Positions 10,319 through 22,265 are shown, counted from the first letter of the stretch. The stretch: DNA of 64,000 nucleotides from Sycobia sp. Sy_11 (GCA_018907035.1 JACCIC010000005.1:389501-453500), one strand, 5' to 3'. Notes: generated from the letters alone by a model not told the origin. Translations and numbers: made by a program.

Positions 10319-10620
10319 GATGAAGTAGAGACCACCGGGAGAGGGAAGGAGGAATGGACCTCCGCCGGCCTTGCTCTCGAGCAGCTGCGGCAGCGCTCGT
10401 TGTTGCGGCGGCGGCCGGCTTGGTCACCGCTCTCTCGAGCCGCTCTTCAGGAGCCGCAGCTCCCTCTCTCTCTCTCTGTCTCTCTCTCGGTGCCTCCACT
10501 CGTGCGGCGGCGCTGCTCCGCTCTCCTGTTGCGCGAGTCGGTTAACAGTTGAAGCGTTTATTGTCCTAGGATGGCCGTCGGGCTCCGCTGTCTTTCTCTT
10601 CTCTCCATCCCGAAAACCCT

Positions 10621-10630
10621 CTCTTTTATA
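10621..10630 (-). promoter_or_regulatory. TATA box of the gypsy LTR
   Basis: Minus strand TATAAAAGAG, about 170 bases inside the LTR from its outer end, well placed for the retrotransposon promoter. Confidence 0.6.
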
Positions 10631-10797
10631 TCAACTGTGCTTGCGACTCCGGTGGCGCCGTAAGGCTCCGCCGGTGGTCGCAAGCACTGATTCGCCCGGA
10701 ATCGCCGCGGCGGAGAGAGGGGGTTCGGGAAAGCTTTCCGTATTCTACGGAAGCGCGCACGCAAGACTCTAAGGAGACTATGCGTCGGCATATAATA

Positions 10798-11130
10798 AAC
10801 TGCCTATGGGAACTGAATGTCTTTTTACTCTTTATAAAAACGAAATATACATTTTTTTATATATTCATGAGAGTTTTAGTTTTACTATTACGGTACAAAC
10901 AGTTGTCGGCTCCGATGTTGTTATTTTCCTTTTAATTATGTATTTATGTGGACAAATTGAATTGCTAAAAAGTAATCTCATCGGAATGATATCAAATAAG
11001 AAGGAAGATAAGAAGTTGTATTCTTCTATAAGTCAGAAAGTTTCTAATTTTATTAAAAAGCATTGTCAGTTATTGGAGTCTATTCAATCGTTGGATACAA
11101 TTGTTACAACTTGATTAAATGTCATATTAG
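10798..11130 (+). pseudogene. OR pseudogene copy A, main part of exon 3
   Basis: Continues the receptor exon after the gypsy insertion. From 10806 it encodes over 100 residues closely matching exon 3 of the intact OR (ECLFTLYKNE, VGSDVVIFLL, CGQIELLKSN, KHCQLLESIQSLDT against ECLFTLYKDE, VGSDVVIFLL, CGQIELLKRN, KHCQLLESIKSLDT). The end of the exon has lost about 40 bases relative to the intact copy and reads into a stop at 11112-11114. The exon-end word GTCATATTAG next to GT is still visible. Confidence 0.88.
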
Positions 11131-11304
11131 GTTCGTAAAGTTTTGTCAATTATTATATTGAATAATATATAATTTATTTTTCATATTTAATCTTAAGATA
11201 TTTGACTTATCAGTTTGAAAAAATCATCTTTATTACTGATATATTATGTAAGAGAATAACAGTATTATTTAAGACTATAACAATAAAATACCATATATAT
11301 ATAT

Positions 11305-11349
<45 letters not shown>

Positions 11350-12464
11350 TACCATATATATACCGTAATATAAATACCATAACCACAAAAACATTTTTTA
11401 TTTATGATAGTTCGATGCAATCACCATAAGTGGAGGTTTCGGTCGAATTGAAGAGGGGTTTTATTTTTAAAAAATATTATACATTTAAAATTATTTTGAA
11501 AATGAATTTTTTAATGTTAATTCTAGCGCTTATTACATTTTACATTAGTACTATTAAATGATTTTATTTTCGCAAATCATTAACAAACTTTCATTTTATT
11601 TTCTTCAAGATACCTAGAGAAATTACAGTTTTGATATTATAAAATGATCCTTGCTAAAGAATATTTAATTTCCAATAAATTTTATAAAGATAGTTGGATG
11701 CTAAAACTATGCAGTGGATCAAATTTATTCATATTCCATAAGCTAGAATGAAAAATTACCATTTGATTTTTTATAGTATTTTTAACGCTAACCTTGTAAT
11801 ATCTTGACCGAATTTAAAATCTGGACAAGATAAGATGGCTCCCTTGCAGGGGTCTATATATTTAAAACATTCTGTTGCGTGCGTATCTCATTTGTATTTA
11901 AATATCAGAATGAATCAGATTAAAACTATTGAGTGTATTTAACGCTTGTATACTATGAGGAATTTCGAATAATTTACGTATTTCTTCGTACGAAATTGTA
12001 CGCGTACGAAACTGTATTTGTACGAAATAATATACATTTTTCATCTAAATTAAATTTTTTCCTAAATTAACAAGCTGTATGTTATATTCATTCTTTTTAT
12101 TGAAAATTTTATAATTGAAAACATTATTTGGAAAAATTTTCTTGTCATAATACTACTTGTGAATAGGATTAAATGTTCAATTTGCGGCACTATTTATGCT
12201 GTTCTGAATATGGTGATCCTGCTAAATTTTTTTGCTATTCAATAAATTGCCACTCAGTATACATTATGGAATTTTTTATCATATCACTGTTAAGGCTATG
12301 TAAAAGTCGATGGAGCCTCTTCAAAAAAATTTATTGCCAATTGGGAATTTATTAATATATTCGTAATATTAAGTAAATTTGAAGACCATTACATATATAA
12401 GATATAGGAATCGGCAAGTATTCAAGAATATGAATATATATTTCAATAGCAGTAACACGTGTAC
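11131..12464 (+). repeat. intron remains of OR copy A
   Basis: Holds a (TA)n tract at 11293-11347. From about 11640 to 12110 it is collinear with 60869-61335 (for example GCAGGGGTCTATATATTTAAA in both) and more distantly with intron 3 of the intact OR (40790-41290). The frame at 12173-12355 lies in intron sequence and is not a gene. Confidence 0.7.
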
Positions 12465-12622
12465 AGCATAAAAATAATTTATATTTTATAATGTCAAGAG
12501 CAAGTAAACCGATCTACCTTCGAGCTGGAAAAATGTACACCTTTAACATTGAAAATTTTAAAAATATTCTCAAAACATCCTATTCTTATTTTACATTTCT
12601 TTGAGTGATATTTCATAGTTAG
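12465..12622 (+). pseudogene. OR pseudogene copy A, 3' part of the last exon
   Basis: Matches the last 50 codons of the intact OR: LYFIMSRASKPIYLRAGKMY, then FNIENFKNILKTSYSYFTFL. The arginine codon CGA that follows in the intact gene is TGA here, so the last few residues are lost. The first half of the exon is absent. With the exon-3 stop and the gypsy insertion this copy is clearly dead. Confidence 0.85.
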
Positions 12623-13168
12623 AATGGAGAATAATTTTATATTATTTATAATAATTTATGATCCTACATATTATCGTTCCAAAAAGCTTTTAAATCAAAC
12701 TTCATATTTTTATTTTAATTATCAAAAAGTAAATTGCTTCAAATTGATTTAATGGTCTGAGTAAGTTGATATATAATCCTTTTAATAAATTGAGTCCCAA
12801 ATAAAAAACAAGAATTTCTTATTTCTAGTTGAGTTTATATTAATATATATGAAAATTCTTGCTGGTTCATCATAATAATAACACAACCAAAAATTCAAGC
12901 ACATAAAAATTTTTGCAGATTTTGTTCTTATTTTTAACGATATTAGCGCAAAAATACAACTTCTTTAGAATTTTTTATTTACAGGCAACATAAAAGATAT
13001 TGGGATACCTGTACTATCTGAAATTCAGAAGCTTTAACAGTAAAAAAACTGAAATATGAAATATCATAGTTAACCATTTTAACGCGGTGTTGTATAATAG
13101 AATCGTCATAACAGGGAAAACATGAACATGTTAATGAACAATTGATATATATTTTTATCGCCTATATA

Positions 13169-14117
13169 TTAGGTTGTCAAATATCTCCCTTCCGCCATTT
13201 TGTCTTATGAATTTCGCAGCTATGTACACAATACTATAGAGCACGTATCTGGCAATACTATACGTCATTTGAAAGGTCTTGACATAACGTACAAAACGAC
13301 GCTATGCATGATTAGTTTGGATATTGCGTTCAAAAGTTATAGACGTGTAAACATGGAGTTCACTAACGCCGAAATTCCCGTTATTTTAATGGTTTCGACG
13401 ATTCAGAGCCGGTGAAAACGACACCATGGATAAGCCAGCCGGCGGAAGACCTGTGACGACGAATACCGATCAAATCATGGAATTTATCGAGTTAGACCGG
13501 CATGTGGCATCTTGTGACATCGCCCAGGAGATGAGAGTTAGTCACCAAACCATTTTAAACCATTTGCAGAAGGCTGGATACAAAAAACCTTAATGTTTGG
13601 GTGCCGCATGATTTGATGCAAAAGCCCTTCTGGACCGAATCAACGCCTGCGATGTGCTGCTGAAACGGAACGAACTTGACCCATTTTTGAAGCGGATGGT
13701 GACTGGCGACCAAAAATGGATCACATACGACAATATCAAGCGAAAACGGTCGTGGTCCAAGGCCGGTGGACCGTCCCAAACAGTGGCCAAGCCGGGATTG
13801 ACGGCCAGGAAGGTTTTGCTGTGTGTTTGGTTGGATCGGAAGGGAATCATCCACTATGAGCTGCTCCCATGTGGCCAGACGCTAAATTCTACCATCTACT
13901 GTGAACAACTGGACCGCTTGAAACAGGCTATCGACCAGAAGCATCCACAATGTACCAACAGGAAGGATGTAGTGTTCCACCAGGACAACGCCAGACCACA
14001 CACTTCGTTGATGACTCGTCAGAAGCTACGGGAGTTCAGATGGGAGGTTTGATCGCATCCACCATATAGCCCCGACATAGCGCCAAGTGATTACCACCTG
14101 TTACTGTCCATGTCGAA
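13169..14117 (+). mobile_element. mariner element (lineage 1), decayed, 3' truncated
   Basis: Begins after TA with the terminal repeat TTAGGTTGTCAAATATCTCC and is closely related to the fuller copy at 43420-44698. Relative to that copy it lacks about 100 bp near 13392. Transposase pieces include RMVTGDQKWITYD (first aspartate), HQDNARPHTS (second) and SPDIAPSDYHL (third), spacing D-34-D. Frameshifts and a TGA at 14050-14052 break the frame. It stops abruptly at about 14117 where OR-locus sequence begins, so the 3' terminal repeat is gone. Confidence 0.85.
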
Positions 14118-14758
14118 CAGGAATTTTAGAAAGTGAATTGGAAATGAACATCGGAATGTTGTACAAATAGCCAACTAAAATGTCTACCAGTTGCTGTCGT
14201 GACATTATCAGCATAAGGAAAAACATTTTTCTATAGTTGTATCCATATATGTGCTTATAAAAGATTAAGTATTTATTATGGCAATATATTAAGTTATAGT
14301 AAATTGGTATAATAATGTTTGAAAAAGCTTTATGAATGATTTGAACTGGCTCCGGAATAGTCACGTAACAATATCATCTTTTACTATTTCAACTGAGATT
14401 TTTCGTAACCTTATATTGGATAAAAGAAAAACAAATTACAAAAAACTATTTGTTATAATTTTTAGCGAAATATATATTATTTCGAACTATTTTTCTCATG
14501 TTCCCATGCTGTACGCCACGAAGGTGAGTTCGATCAGTGCCGTTACGATGCAACAGCCCACTATTTATGTAATAATAAATAAAATCTAAAGAAAAAAATA
14601 TATAGCCTATATAATTATTTTATTAAACATTGAGTTCATAATAAAAACAGAGTGATGTTGCATAAATTCATATAAAGACTTTAGCGGGGCTTGTATAGAA
14701 ACATAAAAATGTACATGTTATAAAAGAGACGCAGATGATCAACCGTGACTACAGCTAA
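14118..14758 (+). repeat. OR-locus flank, copy A
   Basis: 14118-14220 resembles 58840-58950, and 14615-14758 is collinear with 61421-61565. The frame at 14332-14589 shows no known domain. No exon recognised. Confidence 0.55.
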
Positions 14759-16038
14759 TGTAATATACTACTGCTGGGAGGTTTAAACAATAAAGGTTTA
14801 AAAAACAGTTTTAATTAAATTGATTTTTAATATATATAATGAAAGTAAAATACAAATAGCAATCACCTTAGCGTACAGACGAGATACGAATAATGCCTTC
14901 TGCGCTCAAACAGCGCCCTTTATAGACCTTCTTCTTATCGCGGGTCAAATTTCGGGCGATAAGCCCCATTTGTCGATCGCAGCCTAATCACTTCGCGCAG
15001 CCGGACGGTCGGAGAACCCGAGGTGGTAATCTGACACCGTCCAAACCTCTTTCGTAAAATCTCAAGATTTTCCTCCGACTAATATTTGATTACCTTATTT
15101 GTAAATTATATAAAAGTCAGTTTTCAGGAAAATCTTCGATTTTACCCGTCATGGTACGAATCAATTGCTTTTATGGAAGCATAACCAGTCAAACCTCTTT
15201 CGTAAAATCTCAAGATTTTCCTCCGACTAATATTTGATTACCTTAGTTGTAAATCATATAGAAGTCAGTTTTCAGGAAAATCTTCGGTTTTACTCGTCAT
15301 GGTACGGATCAAACGTATACCTTAGTTGTATATAGTTTGTGGCCTTTAACGAAGGTTTGCTCGCGATCCTGACTCCAATAATTAATTAATTTCAATTCAA
15401 ACGCAATTAAATTAATTCATTGAGTCCAATTCAAAAATTCAAATTATAACTTATAAAATAAGATTTTAAATCGCCAACCGATGATATCGTTAAGCATTAT
15501 TCAATATCTCGTATGTACTTACATATCATTTATAAACAGTTTTTATAATTCGTGCGGCGCCGTTTTGTACGAGGAGATTGCATAACATTTCTTACTCATA
15601 TATTCTCCTGCGAATATAATATTATGTTCAAACTTTTATTCACTTTATTTCCAATCTTAAAACTAAACATTTCTCGCAATATAATTTATAAGTATACTTA
15701 GTTACAAAAGAAACACTAAATTCTTAAAAACTATTACGCATTATTTTAATAGGTATCCGATTAAATAATTCCAAAAATCAAAATCATAAATTAATTTTAT
15801 CTTTGCACTTCTACTTTCTTAAACTATAAACATATAACATAAACTATAACATGACTATCGGCTATAAAGAAAATATCTTATTTTAAATTTGAATTCAAAC
15901 AATATTAAAACATTTCACGTCGAACTAATTATAATAATAGCTAGAATGGAATCGATTAATAAAGTTTTATTCTAGAAATTATAAACGCTAAAGACTTAAC
16001 ACTAATTTTTACATCTAATTTCGATTCTGTTCGTAACA
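14759..16038. mobile_element. solo LTR with 5-bp target duplication
   Basis: 1280 bp, starting TGTAATATAC and ending GTTCGTAACA, flanked by GCTAA on both sides (14754-14758 and 16039-16043). The paralogous stretch near 61555-61570 runs through ACAGCTAATG without the insert, which confirms the limits. No coding sequence. TATA-like strings occur on both strands (minus TATAAAGG at 14918-14925, plus TATATAAAAG at 15109-15118), so orientation is undecided. The superfamily is not identified; 5-bp duplications fit gypsy, Pao or copia. Confidence 0.85.
15043..15312. repeat. 122-bp tandem repeat containing hairpins, inside the solo LTR
   Basis: Two copies (15043-15164, 15191-15312) starting AAACCTCTTTCG and ending GGTACG(A/G)ATCAA. 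Each has inverted arms: GTAAAATCTCAAGATTTTCC and AGGAAAATCTTCGATTTTAC in the first copy. Confidence 0.8.
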
Positions 16039-18483
16039 GCTAATGCTATTAATGAAAGTATTCTTGGAATTGAGAATACTTCGATATTTTTATAGAAAGG
16101 TCAATATAAGGAGAAAGTTTTCGAAGATTTACTTTCTTTGCACGATTTTGCTAAGGAATGCATATTCCAGTTTTGAGGTGAAGTTTAACAATTTTGTGAA
16201 ATAACCAAATGATCTTTGCAAGATTCTATCATAACTGAATACATAATCTAAAATAATGCGATGCTACGGCCAAGGCTTAAATATTTTCTCAGAATATTCT
16301 CAATTTTCTGTAAAATAATAACTATACTATTAATTTTATTTTTATATTATAACTATCTGATGTAATTAAACAGTATAATTCAATTATAAAGTTAGATTTT
16401 GTGAGATTTGATCTTGTTACACAGTATTGAATAAAGAATATTTGTTATTTCTACAGTTATTTATAAATGGTTTCTTATAATTATATCAGTATTCATTGAT
16501 GAATAAATAAATAAAAACTCTATATATTTTTATAAATATTATTTGTCAATAAGAATGGATTACATTTTAGATTTCTAACTGAAGATTAAAATATTTCATG
16601 CTGGAAGTTGGTGTATTGCTTTCAAATAACATATTCTTTATCTATTTATTATAATATTATTGTTCGACCAATTATTTAGTATAATGTTATAAATACGTAT
16701 ATTTTCGACAAAATTTTTTATTTTATTTTTGCTGTATAATATTAACTTTGTATGGTACAATATTTTGGTATAAATAATTTTATAACATACTTTACATTAT
16801 TATTTACGTAACATACTGCGAATTTAATTTACGTGGTAATGAATTCAACCTATAACTTTTAGTATTCAAAATATACCACGACTACTATACGAAAAGCGTA
16901 ATTGCAGTCGATTGATTAATGCTTGCATTAACGCATAATGCTTGCATTAAGCTTATATATGTATTAAATAAGGCACTATCCTGTCACTTTCGATTTTTAC
17001 GATGATATTGTTAATTATCTCAAAAAGGAAGACAAATGAGTACTTGTTGCATAAAGGAATACAATAAAACAATTTTATCTTGAATAGATTTTTTGTAAAT
17101 TTTCTGAAATACATTTATTTATTTTTATTTTTATTTACGCTACCTATCTTTGGTGATCGGCCGTGGTAGGCACTCACTGCTCGACTAATGCATTAGCCAT
17201 TTGGTGTCGCTCCTATTTCAACTAAACAAAGTCGCTCAGAATGTTTAATACATGGACCATACCTATGACAATAATAGAAAGTTTATTTTTCTTTTAATCT
17301 GCAAAATATTCTGAAATGTTATTTACATATTATTCTATACAATTTATTTACGCATCCAAAAATCGTTAAACTCCAACTTGTCAATAACATATCAAAAATG
17401 TATAAAAAAAACAAAGATCAAAAACTAAATAGTATACAAAAGTATAGACATATTTTTCTATTCGATTCGTGCAGATATATAAAAATTGTCCTAATAGGTT
17501 TAAATGTGCATTGTCTTGCACGAGTCGAAATTTTCCAATAGTGGTTAGAAGAACTATATAGATTTAGAGAATTAATTTAGAAACCACGTATAAGCGCCTC
17601 TTTCTTTTCATTTGGAACAATTTTAGGAAGATAATACCGGTTAGTCATTGGAAAGTATTATAAGTTGATGTACAAATATGCAAAAAAGTTTCATATTTCT
17701 GGTTCTACGTAGGTCATTGTAAATCTGTACAGTCTGGCGGATACTATAATAATATGCGTTTATGGAAAAAGTTTATAAGATGACTAAAAATAGTTAGTAC
17801 GTCATTGTTAAATTCATACATACAGAATATATAATATGATATATTAATTATATACAATACGTGAACGAATATATAATATATTAAATACTTAGTATTTATG
17901 TTGTATTCATACTCTTAAATATATGACATGACTGAGTATATAAGATCAAGTATAAGTGACAATTTAAGAAGACTAACAGCAGAGAAGTATAGAAGCATTT
18001 GTAGCTAAGGGGAAAAGTAGCGTAGCAATAAGGTAAACAATTGAATAGAAGATTCTGTAAATTTCTATTTCATGTCAGCGAAACAAACTAATTTAGAGTT
18101 AATTGGCATTTTAAATATTGTATGATGCATATATTTTAATTATGTGTACTATAATAATAATATATGATTACCTATGAAAAATTACTGCATTAACAAAAAA
18201 TACGAATAAATAAAACATAATATAGGAATCTGGCACTTTTTCAGTTTTTCTCGTAGCTTGAAAATTACTTGATCGTTGAAAGATTCTTACTTGCTCTAAG
18301 ATATTACATAGATTTAATAAAACACACTGAACATATCCAACATGGACAATATATTTTTAAAACTTAGATTAATCATTAATATTTCTTATATTCTGTGATG
18401 TTATATATATATTAATCAATCGTACAAAATAAAATACTTAATTTTAAATCGGCTAGAGAACTACCAGTGAATCTAAATAACCT
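16039..18483 (+). repeat. duplicated OR-locus flank, copy A
   Basis: Collinear with 61565-63570: ATTAATGAAAGTAT, GGCCAAGG, ATTATTCTATACAATTTATT-like and GACTAACAGCAGAGAAGT words appear in the same order in both. No genes recognised. Confidence 0.7.
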
Positions 18484-18803
18484 TCTACGAACATTGATGT
18501 TTGAGTAAGACAGCTCTGTAAAAATAGCCTTCATTCTTTATGCACCCTAGTGGATATAACAATTTTATGTCGGAATTACTGTAATGATCCAAACTTTGTT
18601 CAACTCTTTTTTTGTGAAAGGAAATAGAAGTATAAATGAAATACCCTAGGCGCTCGATCGACCGTATCTCTCCAATTCTGCACATTCCTAATTAGGTGCA
18701 TTACGAATATTGCGGAACTAGAGGGTTCTATCTTTAAGTGCACGTATAGTCGACAAAAAACTGATATATCTACGTTCGGGTAAGTATTGCCTATACAATA
18801 CAA
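18484..18803. repeat. dispersed repeat of about 320 bp, copy 1
   Basis: Closely matches 33912-34233 (shared CTTCTACGAACA(T/C)TGATG, TACCCTAGGCGCTCGATCGA and GCATAGTCGACA-like words). Short open frames on its minus strand are not conserved well enough to call a gene. Confidence 0.7.
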
Positions 18804-18960
18804 AACTCCCTATAGAAGTAGTATGTAAGAAATATATTTTCATATTATAATTTAAATACTGCTAATATTTAGTTAGTGGGGTAAACTGAAATTGAAGCGA
18901 AAAAAAACTCTAGAAATACCACCTTTTTCAGTGGGCATTAAAATTTTTATACGGAAGTCA

Positions 18961-18961
<1 letters not shown>

Positions 18962-19011
<50 letters not shown>
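18962..19011. repeat. (TA)n microsatellite
   Basis: Long run of TA. A further run lies at about 19388-19420. Confidence 0.9.
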
Positions 19012-19013
<2 letters not shown>

Positions 19014-19384
19014 GTTTTGGAATTGTTAGTAAAATAAGTTCCAATTTATCTATCTTTTTTGGTTCAATTTGAAAAAACAAATAGGCTATATATTCTTGTG
19101 CAAATGAATAGAAAATATATTTTGAATTTCAGAGGAATCAGTACAATACTTTTTTTTGTGCTTAACGTGTAGAAACAAAAACACGCTTTGTATTTATTAA
19201 TTAGTATGATTTATATAGATTGAATTTTGTTTATCAAAAATTTAAATTTTTTTTAAAAATTTGCGAGTAATCAGAGAAACAGCAATGCGGTACGAAGATT
19301 ATTTGAAAATCATTGGCGAAATATATCTAATTGTTGAGTGACTGATTTATGTTGAACACACCAGTCTTATAATAATTAAAAAGT

Positions 19385-19422
<38 letters not shown>

Positions 19423-19426
19423 TGCA

Positions 19427-19545
19427 TAAAGCTTCTACGAGGAAATATTATAGTTTTGTACTCGGACGGTAGAATATGATGTCCAGTTCTCTCTGGACAA
19501 CCTCTACGGCGAATTGCGTATTTGGTCGATAGGATACAATGTCAT
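19427..19545 (-). repeat. outlying fragment of the 60-bp minisatellite
   Basis: Reads CTTCTACGAGGAAATATTAT, then GTACTCGGACGGTAGAATAT, GATGTCCAG and a second diverged unit. This is the same repeat as at 22590-23460, in the orientation seen at 22590-22795. Confidence 0.55.
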
Positions 19546-19844
19546 CCTGTATGAAATTGAAACAAAAAAATGGTCTGCGAAATAGCATCTTTGTGAAGGG
19601 GACGCTGAGATATAAATTTATATAGAGAGTACTTTTTACCTACATATTACTGAACTGTTTAATAAATTGGTTAAGTTATTATCCCTGAAGAATACGATGC
19701 TAGTTTTCTCATATTTATTAAATAACTTGGATGCTATCGCAAAATTTTAATTTTACGTTCATGTTTTACAAGGGGTCTAACTTGAAATTTTTCGATTTTT
19801 TCGATAAAGAAAAGATTAATTTTCAGGGTAATCTTACAATTTTT

Positions 19845-20319
19845 TTAGTCAAAATATTGGCCATTGGATTCTACACTTTTCACCCATCTTTCAGTCAAAT
19901 TATGGATATCATCGCAAAAAAAAGCATTTTCTCTTTCAAGGCAATCCATTTGACAAGCCATTTTTCGACTTTTTAAAAATTGGTGAAGCGCTGCTCTTTA
20001 AGTGAGTGTGTCATTGATGCGAAGAGATAATAGTCAGACGGGGCGAGGTATTATGAACATGGCGTTTTCGTAGTTTATCCAATAATCGAAATTTTTACAA
20101 TTTATTAACATTTCACTGTGTTAGCATGTTCAGTGTCTGTTGAAACGAAATACCACATTGAATTTGACCAAACCCTGTCAAACATATTCTAATCACTGGA
20201 GCATATTCACCATACATTTCTAACAGCAGCCGATACACTTCCGCTGCTTTTTTCTTTTGATGAAATATGAAAGGCAAAAAACACCGCAAATGCGATTTAC
20301 TTAGAACGAAAGTCGACAT
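19845..20319 (-). pseudogene. mariner transposase, internally deleted
   Basis: The N-terminus starts at 20319 (MSTFVLSKSHLRCFLPF, KKAAEVYRLLLEMYGEYAP) and breaks off after about 55 residues. The C-terminus follows near 20050 in another frame: APSDYYLFASMTHSL (third catalytic aspartate), a stop, KVEKWLVKWIALK, then IHNLTERWVKSVES and NGQYFD before TAA at 19847-19845. The middle, with the first two catalytic aspartates, is missing. Terminal repeats are not clear. Confidence 0.75.
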
Positions 20320-20399
20320 ATTCACTAAGATAAACAACTGTGACGCTATAATCTTGGCGGAATGTGAATTGTGCATTTTTGAAGGTTAATGTCAATAGA

Positions 20400-22169
20400 A
20401 AAAATGTAGAAATGTATACATATTACTAGCTATATCTAACACTCAACTGGAAAATTTCCACTTACACCCCTGTATATATGATTTATAATAATCTTCAGTG
20501 TTCAGATAATTTATAATGTGTTTAATGCATTACAGGATTCAAATAACATGCATATAGTATAATCAAGAGTATGATAATTCTTAGTTAAAAATCTTGTCAG
20601 GGCCAATATTGGTGCCTCTAACATGCTGGTTTTGGTTTTGAAGCAACAACTCTCGCAGGCTTGTTGATTCAATCAAATCATAAAATAGTAAAGTTTGGTC
20701 AACTATTATATGAAAGCGTTTCATTAGACTTAATTTAGTGTTGATTATTATTTAAATAAATTTTAATTCACGTCTTGAAGGAGTCACACAAACGTATCAG
20801 CGAGGCAAAATTCAACTACTTCTGGAATGGGTAACCGTTGTTTGATGTTGAAATGAGTGTTTCAACTTTCTTAATTGTTTCTATATTTCAGGTTCTTATA
20901 ATAACTTTCACATTGTGCAAAATAATAATAATGCACCCTTAGAGATCATGTAATCCGTTCTTATTACATAAACATAGAAGTAATTATAACCTGATTAATT
21001 GTTAATCAATTACTTGTATTTGAATAATGGCACAATATTGAATTAGTCATCTTGAAATTTCAATAATAGACATCGAATTTATAATCATCACCCAAGGAAA
21101 TTTAAATATTATTCAAGTAAAATGATTTTTTTCTCATTATATTATGTAAATTCAATAATTTTATAACTTATGTATTTTCAATAAGATTTTTCATCTTATA
21201 GTATACTCCATATATCAATTTTAATTTTCTAAATATAGTAAATAATATAAGAATGTACTCAAGTAATTTTCTCTGAGAGCTTACTTACAAAATAATTTAT
21301 TTTCATCAAAATTTCAGTACAAAACAAAAATAGATGCGCTATGATAGATTCAAATAAATGAAAAAAGTTTTATATTAAATATTTTAACAGATATTTATAA
21401 TAATTAATAAACAACAATGAATCAAGAATACAAATATAAATTACTGTTACAACTAATTGAAACTTAATTAATACATGTTTTGCCTTTTTAATAATATACA
21501 GATGATTTCAGTAAGTGAAAAACCAGTCAAATACAATTTTTCAACTAATTATCACTTGATGAAAATACTAAATGTTTTTAGGAAAAAAGCGGACAGTACA
21601 ATGTAAAGAACATCACAGGACATGTTCAATAATGGTACAGGGAAGTCATCTGAAACGAGCAATATTGTCTAACTAGCACTAAGAGAAAATAATCAGAACC
21701 TGCGTGTCCAGGAGTAGAGCTTGGGTCTTAACTATCTGCAAATAACTTCATGCTTTTTCAATTCGTTAAGATATTGGCGCAAACAAGATAATCGACAACT
21801 AGAACTGTTTTACTCGTATTTTTATTATAGATAGATTTCACTGCTCCCAAAGGATTTTAATGCACCTATTTTTATTATGTATTTATTGATATTCAATATT
21901 TTGTCTCTTAAATAAATTATATTTATCAAAATACATTTAGCTGTTCTATTTATATTTAAAAATTCCGTGAAGGATGTAGTATATGTTTGATCGGGACTTC
22001 GTAAACATTATTTTTAATTTTTGCATTTGAAGTATAAAAATTAAATTTAAATCTTTTGATAGTCAATAGATAAGACAATTTTAAACATTCATCTTTGCAA
22101 ATTGAATGTTCTATATCTATTTTCATTAATTTTATATTAGAAGTGCATCGTTTATACTCGAAAGCAAAT

Positions 22170-22170
<1 letters not shown>
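20400..22170. other. AT-rich region without recognised genes
   Basis: Holds a copy of the repeat shared with 5855-5985 and 59085-59200 at about 20885-21000. Nothing else supported. Confidence 0.5.

Positions 22171-22265
<95 letters not shown>
22171..22265. repeat. (AC)n microsatellite
   Basis: About 47 AC units without interruption. The open frames across it on both strands are artefacts. Confidence 0.95.

Larger units (their letters stand above)
6055..10797 (-). mobile_element. Ty3/gypsy LTR retrotransposon inserted in an OR exon, internally deleted
   Basis: A minus-strand element bounded by the 4-bp target duplication AACT (6051-6054 and 10798-10801). It runs TGTTACAAGACG at the left end to CATATAATA at the right end. 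Order in element orientation: 5' LTR (10797-9410), primer-binding site (9406-9389), gag (9325-8165), protease (8156-7860), reverse transcriptase (7796 to about 7070), then an abrupt switch to LTR-type sequence. RNase H, integrase and the end of pol are missing, so it is non-autonomous. Its base composition is far more GC-rich than the host DNA. Confidence 0.88.
9410..10797 (-). repeat. 5' LTR of the gypsy element, full length
   Basis: 1388 bp, TGTTAC at the internal side and CATATAATA at the outer side, adjoining target duplication AACT. In element orientation it holds a TATA box near 10630, an AATAAA near 10560, two variant stem-loops, a CT-rich tract, a block of about 200 bp absent from the left LTR, and a histone-type stem-loop about 75 bases from its end. 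Several long open frames on both strands are compositional. Confidence 0.82.

Noticed and set aside
9522..10772. Long frames in the right LTR
   Set aside because: Same reason: GC-rich LTR composition, with mutually overlapping frames on both strands.
14332..14589. 85-codon frame
   Set aside because: No family; not preserved in the duplicate locus.
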